64,000 bases of DNA from an uncultured Opitutaceae bacterium. Lineage in GTDB: Bacteria > Verrucomicrobiota > Verrucomicrobiia > Opitutales > Opitutaceae. The position numbers and the translations under genes are program-made. The DNA is taken from the NCBI GenBank assembly GCA_951813085.1, contig OX638348.1, positions 1,993,627 through 2,057,626 on the forward strand, in the 5' to 3' direction. Every line of letters starts with the position of its first letter. The stretch's first letter is position 1. Shown in pieces: positions 37,837 through 44,310 of the stretch. The notes below the pieces were generated by a model. The model worked only from the letters and a program-made list of their open reading frames with translations, did no database searches and had not been told where the DNA came from.

Positions 37837-38294
37837 AGCCAATCAGCTCCGATTTCGCAGATCTCGCCTTTCGAATACTTTTCTGCCTCATCTTTATCGC
37901 CCTAGGAGGCGAGCATGTCTTCAAGGACGACCTGATTCAAAGGCTCATGCCTGTATGGGTCCCCTTCCCCAAATTAGTCTCTCTCGCTTGCGGACTCGTG
38001 CTGCTTTCAGGCGGCGCCTTGATCGCTCTCGGATACAAGCTGCGCTTCGCCGCCATTCTCCTCGGATCATTCCTAGTGGTAGTCACAGCGCTTGTCCATG
38101 GACCCGCCCTCGCCAATGCGCCCGATTTCATAGGTCCCGAGAACGAGTGGCTGTGGCAGATACTCCAGCGTAGCAACTACGTTAAGAACATCTGCCTACT
38201 CGGGGTGTGCTTGCTTCTACTGAATTACACTCCTGGGAAATGGAGTCTCCACGCAATCATCGAGCGGCGGGAATCAGGAGACGCGAGTGATTAA
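37824..38294 (+). CDS. DoxX-like membrane protein
   Basis: 156 residues from ATG 37824, overlapping the SDR stop by 13 bases, so translational coupling is likely. Four hydrophobic helices are visible: LAFRILFCLIFIALGGEHVF, LVSLACGLVLLSGGALIALG, RFAAILLGSFLVVVTALVHG and NICLLGVCLLLLN. The order and the phrase GGALIALGYKLRFAAILL suit the DoxX/DoxD family, linked in some bacteria to quinone-dependent or antioxidant functions. The role here is not known. Confidence 0.75.
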   Translation: MGKIKPISSDFADLAFRILFCLIFIALGGEHVFKDDLIQRLMPVWVPFPKLVSLACGLVLLSGGALIALGYKLRFAAILLGSFLVVVTALVHGPALANAPDFIGPENEWLWQILQRSNYVKNICLLGVCLLLLNYTPGKWSLHAIIERRESGDASD

Positions 38295-38436
38295 ACGATT
38301 TATGTAAATGTATCCATAAATTGGATCGTAAATACTTTCTAAATGCGCGTCTCCTAGCGTCTCCCGGGGAACCTCGTGGAGTTTTTCGCTTTCCATCCGA
38401 ATTCAAATAGCCAACTAGTGGCGAAAGTTTTTGCGT

Positions 38437-38494
38437 CGGAAGGGAACCTTTCCGTCCGTAGCGAAACTAAATCATAGCCCTGTTTTTCGGGGCT
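38437..38494 (+). promoter_or_regulatory. Two consecutive hairpins in the leader of the porin gene
   Basis: The first is CGGAAGGG-AA-CCTTTCCG (38437-38454); the second is AGCCCTG-TTTTT-CGGGGCT (38476-38494), 7 bp with one wobble. They lie 40-100 bases before the porin gene and may stabilise or attenuate its mRNA, or end the upstream transcript. There is no clear T run after the second stem, so I do not call it a terminator. Confidence 0.4.
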
Positions 38495-38537
38495 CTATCA
38501 AACTAACCAAACTACAAACAAGAATATCCTGGCCTTA

Positions 38538-39212
38538 TTGGCTATGGGTCTAGCCTTCGGCTTGCCCGAATCCAAGGCTCAAGATCTAACCGTTGATACA
38601 AGCTTCGCTTACGAATCCGAGTACGTCTTTCGCGGCGTCCAGCTCGCAACCGAAAGCTTTCAACCCACAATCGAATTCGGATACGACAACGCCTATCTCG
38701 GTCTCTGGACAAACCAGCCGATCGAGGACGGCTCAGCCGACGAAATCGACTATTACGCGGGATACAAATTCGCCACCAGCGATTTGCTTTCCGTAGATAT
38801 CGGAGCCACGGTGTATCACTATCCGGATACACCTGGAGACAATGATACGCTTGAATCGTTCGTAGGCGTAGCGTTTGACACGATCGCTTCACCTGAAGTC
38901 TACGCATTCTATGACTACGATCTGGAATCGTTTACCTTCGAGGCGTCGATCGGGCACACCTTCGTCATGAGCGAAAACAGTCAGCTGGAGCTAGGGCTCT
39001 CGATCGGCTACGTTTCGCTTGACGATGCGACTATCGTCGCCAGCCCCACGGAATACTACTACTATGGCGCGTCAGCGGATTGGGTCTATACCCTTTCCGA
39101 TACGGCGAATCTCGTGATTGGAATTCGTGGATCCGGGAACGATGAGAACCTTGGTCCGGGTGGACGCGAAGCCAATCTCCGGGGAGGACTTAGCTTCAAC
39201 GCTGGATTTTAG
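38538..39212 (+). CDS. TorF-family putative porin
   Basis: 224 residues. The mature part starts QDLTVDTSFAYESEYVFRGVQLA, the hallmark of the TorF (Gcw_chp) outer-membrane family, followed by strands with EIDYYAGYKFATSDLLSVDIGATVYHYP and an aromatic C-terminus ending AGF. The start shown is TTG 38538, which gives a poor signal peptide. Upstream, the same frame encodes NKNILALLAMGLAFGLPESKAQ, an excellent signal sequence, yet no ATG, GTG or TTG precedes it. The true start is therefore uncertain. A terminator follows. Confidence 0.8.
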   Translation: MAMGLAFGLPESKAQDLTVDTSFAYESEYVFRGVQLATESFQPTIEFGYDNAYLGLWTNQPIEDGSADEIDYYAGYKFATSDLLSVDIGATVYHYPDTPGDNDTLESFVGVAFDTIASPEVYAFYDYDLESFTFEASIGHTFVMSENSQLELGLSIGYVSLDDATIVASPTEYYYYGASADWVYTLSDTANLVIGIRGSGNDENLGPGGREANLRGGLSFNAGF

Positions 39213-39243
39213 CCAAACGCCCAGGGCAATCTATACTAAAGCG

Positions 39244-39276
39244 CAAGGCTCGCGGATCCAATTCGCGGGCCTTGTT
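39244..39276 (+). terminator. Hairpin terminator of the porin gene
   Basis: An 11-bp stem CAAGGCTCGCG/CGCGGGCCTTG with one wobble and a nine-base loop, then TTG. It lies 31 bases past the porin stop, next to the end of the opposing HAD gene. Confidence 0.65.
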
Positions 39277-39288
39277 GCGTTATGCGGG

Positions 39289-39924
39289 CTAAAGAGCCGC
39301 TTCTGCTGCGGGACGCCGTTTCCACCAAAGCGAGGCGACCGAGTCGTCATCGAAAAGGATGGCATCGATTCCCAAGCGACTCGCAGCGCTGACGTTCTCT
39401 CGCTTGTCATCGAAATATACCGCATCCGCCGCTTCGCACTCATGCTGCTTAAGAACGAACTCGAACACGCGAGGCTCGGGTTTCCGCATTCCAATTTCAT
39501 TGGATAGATAAACCTTGTCGAAGGATACCAGGAGTTCCTGGTACAGTTCTTGCCAGGCCTCAACGTGCGTTGCATTGGTGTTGGAAAGGGCCACCACGGT
39601 AATGCCCGCTTCCTTCATCAGCTTGATCGTCTTCAGAGTTGGCTGAATGATCTCCCCAAACATTGAATTCCAGCCTTCTTTCCACTCCTCGAAATCGAGG
39701 GAGAGCTCATTGAGCATGCAAAAGTACTCGGCGTACGAACGGCCTGACATCGTTCCGCGTTCGTAATCCTCATACTGGTCGTCGAGCGGAAAATCGCGTG
39801 AAACCGAACCTGGCCGGATGCCCGACATATCCTCCCATTCCAGATAGCACCGTTCCAGATGTGTCCGGAAACAAACTTGTCCAAGGTCAAAAATTGCAAG
39901 TTTAAGGTCGTTATTCATTTTCAA
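39289..39924 (-). CDS. HAD-superfamily hydrolase
   Basis: 211 residues with the haloacid dehalogenase layout of the YihX/epoxide hydrolase branch. Motif I is LAIFDLGQVCFRTHLE near residue 9, but the second Asp of DxDx is replaced by Gly (FDLGQ), common in that branch. Motif II is VVALSNTNATHVEA, motif III the Lys in GMRKPEPRVFEFVLKQ, motif IV YFDDKRENVSAASRLG. A helical cap of type C1 lies between motifs I and II. Substrates are small phosphorylated metabolites; none can be named. Confidence 0.87.
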   Translation of the reverse strand: MKMNNDLKLAIFDLGQVCFRTHLERCYLEWEDMSGIRPGSVSRDFPLDDQYEDYERGTMSGRSYAEYFCMLNELSLDFEEWKEGWNSMFGEIIQPTLKTIKLMKEAGITVVALSNTNATHVEAWQELYQELLVSFDKVYLSNEIGMRKPEPRVFEFVLKQHECEAADAVYFDDKRENVSAASRLGIDAILFDDDSVASLWWKRRPAAEAAL

Positions 39925-40061
39925 TGGTCATTCGCAAGGAACTGATCTTTATTTTTTAGGTATTTACCCTATGTGCTCTTGCAGGAAGTTAGCAGTCGCT
40001 TTCGTTCCATACGGCACCCCCGTTCAATTCCTAATTGAAACTTGGCGAAAGGCGCAATTGT

Positions 40062-40673
40062 TCACAATTCCTGCGCAAACGAACTCAGCCAATCCGTAAA
40101 AGCCCTCATTGCCCGGCCTCGGTGGCTAATAGCGGCCTTCTCCTCGGGAGCCATTTCAGCCGTGGTTCGATTGCGTCCTATAGGCTTGAAAACGGGGTCG
40201 TACCCGAAGCCATTTTGGCCTCTACGTTCTCTCAAGATCTCTCCTTCAATTTCTCCCTCGAACACGGCTTCCTGACCTGTGGCGGAAACCGCAGCCAGGC
40301 GACACACGAATCGACCTCCTCGCTGGCCGTCTGGCACTGTCTCCATTTCCGATATCAACTTAACGAGATTAGCCTCGTCGCTCGCGCCCTCACCCGCATA
40401 ACGGGCGGAATACACTCCAGGGGCTCCATCGAAGGCATCGATGCAGATGCCGCTGTCGTCCGCCAGCGCGATTCCATCCTCCGGCAACCGTTCCGCCAAG
40501 GCCCTCGCCTTCTTGAGCGCGTTTCCAGTAAACGTATCTTGATCCTCAACGACTGGAGGCATGCCTCCTAGCGTATCCGCTCCATGGACTTCGTATCCGA
40601 GACCAGCGTCCTCGAGCATGCTCTCAAGCTCGACAATCTTGTGAGCGTTAGTCGTTGCTAAATACAGTTTCAT
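40062..40673 (-). CDS. rdgB: Non-canonical purine NTP pyrophosphatase
   Basis: Hydrolyses dITP and XTP to keep deaminated purines out of nucleic acids. 203 residues, opening MKLYLATTNAHKIVELESML with the family SxNxxK-like nucleotide site as ATTNAHK. Further motifs are TFTGNALKKARALAE, ALADDSGICIDAFDGAPGVYSARYAG (catalytic Asp and SARYAG), and RRGQNGFGYDPVFKP at the C-terminal half, followed by SHRGRAM. It overlaps the end of ribD by 26 bases on the same strand, so the two are co-transcribed. Confidence 0.95.
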   Translation of the reverse strand: MKLYLATTNAHKIVELESMLEDAGLGYEVHGADTLGGMPPVVEDQDTFTGNALKKARALAERLPEDGIALADDSGICIDAFDGAPGVYSARYAGEGASDEANLVKLISEMETVPDGQRGGRFVCRLAAVSATGQEAVFEGEIEGEILRERRGQNGFGYDPVFKPIGRNRTTAEMAPEEKAAISHRGRAMRAFTDWLSSFAQEL

Positions 40674-41814
40674 CCACGTCCGAGCGTGATGGATACGAAA
40701 GATACCCTCTCATTAGCTGATCATCCCCAAAGGTTTCGGTACAAACGCGCTCAAGCCGCAGGGCGTGGGACAATTTCTCGATGCGCATACCTCGATAAAC
40801 AGGCTTAGCCTTGTCATCACCCAACAGAATCGGAGCTCGATAGTTAAAATGGTAGTCCAGTTCCCGCATGTGAAGCAGCTCGCTGGTCAGTTTGCTGCCG
40901 CCTTCAAAATAGATGCCGTTGATCCCTACGTCGTAGCACTTTTTCCGAAACTCCGGAAAAGGCACTTTCATATTGGATGCAGGCAAGACCCATACATTGA
41001 CTCCTTCGGTTTCAAGCCGTCGTATGTATCCCGTTCCTGCGGCATCGGTTGTGACAACAATCGTGTTGTCCCTGAAGTCATCGGTATAGATCGACGGCAG
41101 AAATCGCTCCATCGCCGTTCTAAGCAGTCCATCGATCACGAACCGAACGCCGCACCATTCTTCCTCTCCGTCGATTCGGCTCGTTAAGCGGGGATCGTCT
41201 TCTATCAAAGTTCCGGCACCCACGCCGATCGCTGGAAATAGCCGCCTCCATCGCATGACATCCTGACGCGCTTGCTCGCCGGTAATCCACTTTGACTCCC
41301 CGGTTCTGCAAGCGATCTTTCCATCGAGCGTCGTGGCTGACTTCGCAGCCAGGATTGGCGTTTTGTGGTTGATCCAATGATTGAAAACCAGATTCAGGTC
41401 CTCGCAGTCCTCGATCAGGATGCGGCGCTCCACTTCCAGGCCCGCCTCCTTCAGGGCATCGCTCCCTTTGTTCTCCTGCTCTACCACTGGATCGCTGGCT
41501 CCGATAAGAACGCGTTTCACTCCAGAGTCGATGATCGAGCGTACTCCCGATTCTAGCCGATTCGAAGAAGGGCCCGGCTCCATCGTCAAAAACAAGCTCG
41601 CTTGGGCCGACGGTTTTCGGCCGAGCGATTCAAGCAACCGAGCTTCAGGGCAACGGGACCCGGGACGATCGATATAAGCGCTCGCGACAACTTTGCCCCC
41701 CTCTACCAATACCGCTCCGATCATTGGTTGCGGATGCGTCTCCCCCCATCCTTTTTTTGCCTCGTCGAGCGCGGCGCGCATAAAGAACTCTTTCTCGGAT
41801 TGGTTCATGGGCAT
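40648..41814 (-). CDS. ribD: RibD-like protein with a degenerate deaminase half
   Basis: Bifunctional layout of riboflavin synthesis: an N-terminal pyrimidine deaminase domain and a C-terminal reductase domain, 388 residues. The reductase half looks normal (PILAAKSATTLDGKIACRTGESKWITG near residue 154 and INGIYFEGGSKLTSELL near 305). The deaminase half does not: the His-Ala-Glu zinc motif reads C-P-E (residues 55-57) and the P-C-x-H-x-G-R-T-P-P-C motif reads EPGPSSNRLES (79-89), so both zinc cysteines are gone. Either the deaminase step is done elsewhere or the site uses other ligands. It is upstream of rdgB in an operon. No FMN riboswitch was noticed ahead of it. Confidence 0.88.
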   Translation of the reverse strand: MPMNQSEKEFFMRAALDEAKKGWGETHPQPMIGAVLVEGGKVVASAYIDRPGSRCPEARLLESLGRKPSAQASLFLTMEPGPSSNRLESGVRSIIDSGVKRVLIGASDPVVEQENKGSDALKEAGLEVERRILIEDCEDLNLVFNHWINHKTPILAAKSATTLDGKIACRTGESKWITGEQARQDVMRWRRLFPAIGVGAGTLIEDDPRLTSRIDGEEEWCGVRFVIDGLLRTAMERFLPSIYTDDFRDNTIVVTTDAAGTGYIRRLETEGVNVWVLPASNMKVPFPEFRKKCYDVGINGIYFEGGSKLTSELLHMRELDYHFNYRAPILLGDDKAKPVYRGMRIEKLSHALRLERVCTETFGDDQLMRGYLSYPSRSDVDETVFSND

Positions 41815-41899
41815 TCGTAACGCGCTCGATTAGAACAGTTTTCCTCTAGCATACAATCCCCAAAAATCGCGCTGCCATTGAAGCGGTATTTCGCGGAGG

Positions 41900-42541
41900 C
41901 TACCGCATACTAACGAACGGATTCGTGTCCATCTCTTGCCCTACGATGGTCTCCGGACCGTGACCGGGGTAGACGACCGTATTGCGATCCAGTGTATATA
42001 TCTGCTCGCGAATCGAGCGCTCCAGGGTTTGGAAATCGCCACTGGGGAGATCGGTCCTGCCGATGCTGCCAGAGAACAAGGCATCTCCGACGAAAGCGGA
42101 GTGAAACGACTTGAAATAGAATAGTATATTGCCTGGGCAGTGCCCTGGCACATGCCGCACTTCCGCGGAATCGCCGATGATATCGATTTTATCTCCCTGC
42201 TCGACCCAGTGATCAATCACGACCGGTTCCAGAGTCATATCAAGAGGATAGGCGTAAGAACGCATCGTCTCCGGCGTTTCGTAGAAAACCTGGTCGTCGC
42301 GGTGCCCATATACCGGATAGCCCAGTTTCTGAATACGCGCTGCATCCCCAATATGGTCATAGTGCCCATGAGTCAGGAACAGCGCTTTTAGCGAGCACCC
42401 ATTTTCCGCTAGCGCAGGGGCAACATCGTCCCATACGAAATGCGGGGCATCGACTAGTACCGCCTCCTTGCGTTCTAGATCAGAAACCAAAAAGGCATTC
42501 GTCTGAATGTATCCGGATGGAAATGCGCGAATTTCTGGCAT
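41900..42541 (-). CDS. Metallo-beta-lactamase fold hydrolase
   Basis: 213 residues from ATG 42541 (MPEIRAFPSGYIQTNAFLV); a longer frame starts 25 codons earlier without family support. The dinuclear site is built by LFLTHGHYDHIGDAARIQ (H-x-H-x-D-H), VRHVPGHCPGNILFYF (third His) and AFVGDALFSGSIGRTDLP (bridging Asp), and VVYPGHGPETIVGQE gives the last His. The order and the DLPSGD phrase match glyoxalase II-like hydrolases of the YcbL type. It would hydrolyse a thioester; the substrate is not known. It reads away from leuB. Confidence 0.9.
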   Translation of the reverse strand: MPEIRAFPSGYIQTNAFLVSDLERKEAVLVDAPHFVWDDVAPALAENGCSLKALFLTHGHYDHIGDAARIQKLGYPVYGHRDDQVFYETPETMRSYAYPLDMTLEPVVIDHWVEQGDKIDIIGDSAEVRHVPGHCPGNILFYFKSFHSAFVGDALFSGSIGRTDLPSGDFQTLERSIREQIYTLDRNTVVYPGHGPETIVGQEMDTNPFVSMR

Positions 42542-42753
42542 TCTTGATGCATTGCCCGCTCCGATGAGCGAGGCAACGCAAATCAACTCAGATCGGCTTC
42601 CAACGAGTACATCCACTGTAATCGGCAGTATTCTAGCTCGCGCCTGAGCAGGTGAGATTCAGCCTGAAATCAGAACGATTCTCTAACATCCATGGCTCTT
42701 AGGTCAGTTTGCGCTTTAAATAGGGAATGTTTTGCCCTGAATTCCCCAGACAC

Positions 42754-43851
42754 ATGCAAACGCTAAAATTCGCAGTTCTTCCCGGAGACGGGATTGGTCC
42801 GGAAGTAATGAAAGTCGCCATCGACGCTCTCAAGGCAGCCACTGGCCCCGCTGGCATCGCTCTCGAATACGAAGAGGCCGACGTGGGCGGAATCGCTATC
42901 GACAACCATGGGGCAGCCTTGCCAGAGGCAACCGTCGCCCTATGCGAGAAAGCGGATGCGATCCTGTTCGGCTCCGTTGGCGGACCCAAATGGGAGAACT
43001 TGCCCCCCGCAGAGCAACCGGAACGAGCCGCGCTTCTTCCGATACGCAAGCATTTCTCGCTTTTTGCGAACCTACGTCCTGGGCTTCTTTACAAAGAGCT
43101 GACCGATGCCTCGCCACTTAAAACCGAGCGTATCCCTGATGGCATAGACATCGTATGCGTGCGCGAACTCACGGGCGGAATCTACTTTGGACCAAAAGAA
43201 ACGCAAACGCTCGAGGACGGGGACGTACAAGCCAGCGACACCATGGTCTACAAGCGCAGCGAGATCGAGCGTATCCTAGACGTCGCCATCGCTTCCGCAA
43301 AAGCTCGATCTGGCAAGATATGCTCGGTAGACAAGGCCAACGTTCTCACGACATCGGTCCTTTGGCGCAAAACCGCGACCGAGTACATCGCTGACAAAGC
43401 GCCAGAACTCGAGCTTAGCCACATGTATGTAGACAACGCCGCGATGCAAATGGCGCGCGATCCGAATCAGTTCGACGTGCTGGTGACCGAGAACATGTTC
43501 GGCGACATCCTATCGGACGAAATAGGCATCGTATGCGGCAGTCTCGGAATGCTGTCCTCCGCTAGTCTCGGAACACAGAACAATCAGCATGGGCATCCAT
43601 TTGGCCTCTATGAGCCATCCGGTGGGACCGCTCCCGACATCGCAGGACAAGGCATCGCCAATCCTTGCGCGCAGATCCTCAGTTCCGCCCTGATGCTCCG
43701 ATACAGCTTCGGGCTCAATGACGTCTCCGAAAAGATAGAAGCAGCCGTAAAGAAGGCTGTGATGGATGACATTCGCACCGGCGACATCGCTTTCGGAAAA
43801 CCCGCAGTCAGCACAAGCGAAATGGGAGAGGCCATTAAAGAACGATTGTAG
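42754..43851 (+). CDS. leuB: 3-isopropylmalate dehydrogenase
   Basis: Third step of leucine synthesis, NAD-dependent oxidative decarboxylation. I start at ATG 42754 (MQTLKFAVLPGDGIGPEVM) rather than nine codons earlier. 365 residues. Typical blocks are ILFGSVGGPKWENLP near residue 72, LRPGLLYKELTD, VRELTGGIYFGPKE near 142 (substrate-binding region), and the cofactor/metal site VTENMFGDILSDEIGIVCGSLGMLSSASLG near 245-275, then EPSGGTAPDIAGQGIANPCAQIL. The stop TAG at 43849-43851 shares its last G with the left repeat of the GxxExxY unit. Confidence 0.95.
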   Translation: MQTLKFAVLPGDGIGPEVMKVAIDALKAATGPAGIALEYEEADVGGIAIDNHGAALPEATVALCEKADAILFGSVGGPKWENLPPAEQPERAALLPIRKHFSLFANLRPGLLYKELTDASPLKTERIPDGIDIVCVRELTGGIYFGPKETQTLEDGDVQASDTMVYKRSEIERILDVAIASAKARSGKICSVDKANVLTTSVLWRKTATEYIADKAPELELSHMYVDNAAMQMARDPNQFDVLVTENMFGDILSDEIGIVCGSLGMLSSASLGTQNNQHGHPFGLYEPSGGTAPDIAGQGIANPCAQILSSALMLRYSFGLNDVSEKIEAAVKKAVMDDIRTGDIAFGKPAVSTSEMGEAIKERL

Positions 43852-43882
43852 GAACCACGGATGCACACAGATAATCACGGAT
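43851..43882 (+). repeat. Left inverted repeat of the GxxExxY unit
   Basis: 32 bases made of GGAACCACGGAT followed by two 10-base steps (GCACACAGAT, AATCACGGAT) that are variants of a CACGGAT core. The first 13 bases are a perfect inverted copy of 44294-44306. The ATG of the enclosed gene (43861) lies inside it. Confidence 0.8.
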
Positions 43883-44274
43883 TTTCTGGCCAATACAGCG
43901 AGCTGACGAGTGAGATTCTAGGTTCCGCATTCGAAGTACTAAACACGCTTGGAACAGGTCTCCTCGAGAAGCCCTACGGAAACGCATTGGCGATTGAACT
44001 CGAGTCCAGAGGAGTCATGGTCGATCAACAGCGACAATTTCCGGTCCTATATAAGCGCCAACAAGTCGGACTATACAGACCTGACCTTATAGCGGATAGA
44101 AAGGTCCTGATAGATACTAAGATCATTGATAAGATTACAAATATTGAACGCGCTCAGATGCTTAACTACCTAAGAGTATCCAAACTTGAGATTGGCCTTA
44201 TCTTAAACTTCAAATACTCAAAGCTCGAATACGAGCGCTTCATACTAAACAATTGGGGCATTCCTAAATTTTAG
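43861..44274 (+). CDS. GxxExxY (PD-(D/E)XK-like) protein
   Basis: A 137-residue small protein of the GxxExxY family, related to PD-(D/E)XK nucleases. The name motif is visible as LGTGLLEKPYGNAL near residue 36, where the spaced Gly, Glu and Tyr stand, preceded by ILGSAFEVLN. The putative nuclease core is YRPDLIADRKVLIDTKIID near 73, giving Asp and, after a short strand, D-x-K (a variant of the usual E-x-K). The end YLRVSKLEIGLILNFKYSKLEYERFI is typical. The first seven residues (MHTDNHG) are encoded by the left repeat. The function is unknown; the fold suggests DNA or RNA cleavage. Confidence 0.9.
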   Translation: MHTDNHGFSGQYSELTSEILGSAFEVLNTLGTGLLEKPYGNALAIELESRGVMVDQQRQFPVLYKRQQVGLYRPDLIADRKVLIDTKIIDKITNIERAQMLNYLRVSKLEIGLILNFKYSKLEYERFILNNWGIPKF

Positions 44275-44306
44275 ATCCGTGTCCATCCGTGTCCATCCGT
44301 GGTTCC
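44275..44306 (+). repeat. Right inverted repeat of the GxxExxY unit
   Basis: 32 bases directly behind the gene stop (TAG 44272-44274): two perfect copies of ATCCGTGTCC and then ATCCGTGGTTCC. It is the reversed counterpart of 43851-43882; the outer 13 bases pair perfectly. The alaS ATG follows four bases later, so this repeat forms the alaS leader and no usual ribosome-binding site is seen there. Confidence 0.8.
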
Positions 44307-44310
44307 AAAC

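Larger units (their letters stand above)
43851..44306 (+). mobile_element. GxxExxY cassette bounded by 32-bp inverted repeats
   Basis: A 456-bp unit inserted exactly between the leuB stop and the alaS start. It consists of one gene and two 32-bp imperfect inverted repeats, each with a 12+10+10 base structure. There is no transposase, so it may be moved in trans or by its own nuclease-like product. The unit fills the whole intergenic space and even supplies the leader of alaS. Such repeat-flanked GxxExxY genes are, from memory, common in Planctomycetes and Verrucomicrobia; a search is needed to prove it. Confidence 0.6.

Noticed and set aside
40056..40069. Inverted repeat AATTGT/ACAATT near the rdgB stop, similar to a lac operator
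   Set aside because: It overlaps the end of a coding frame and nothing nearby would be regulated by it; likely chance.
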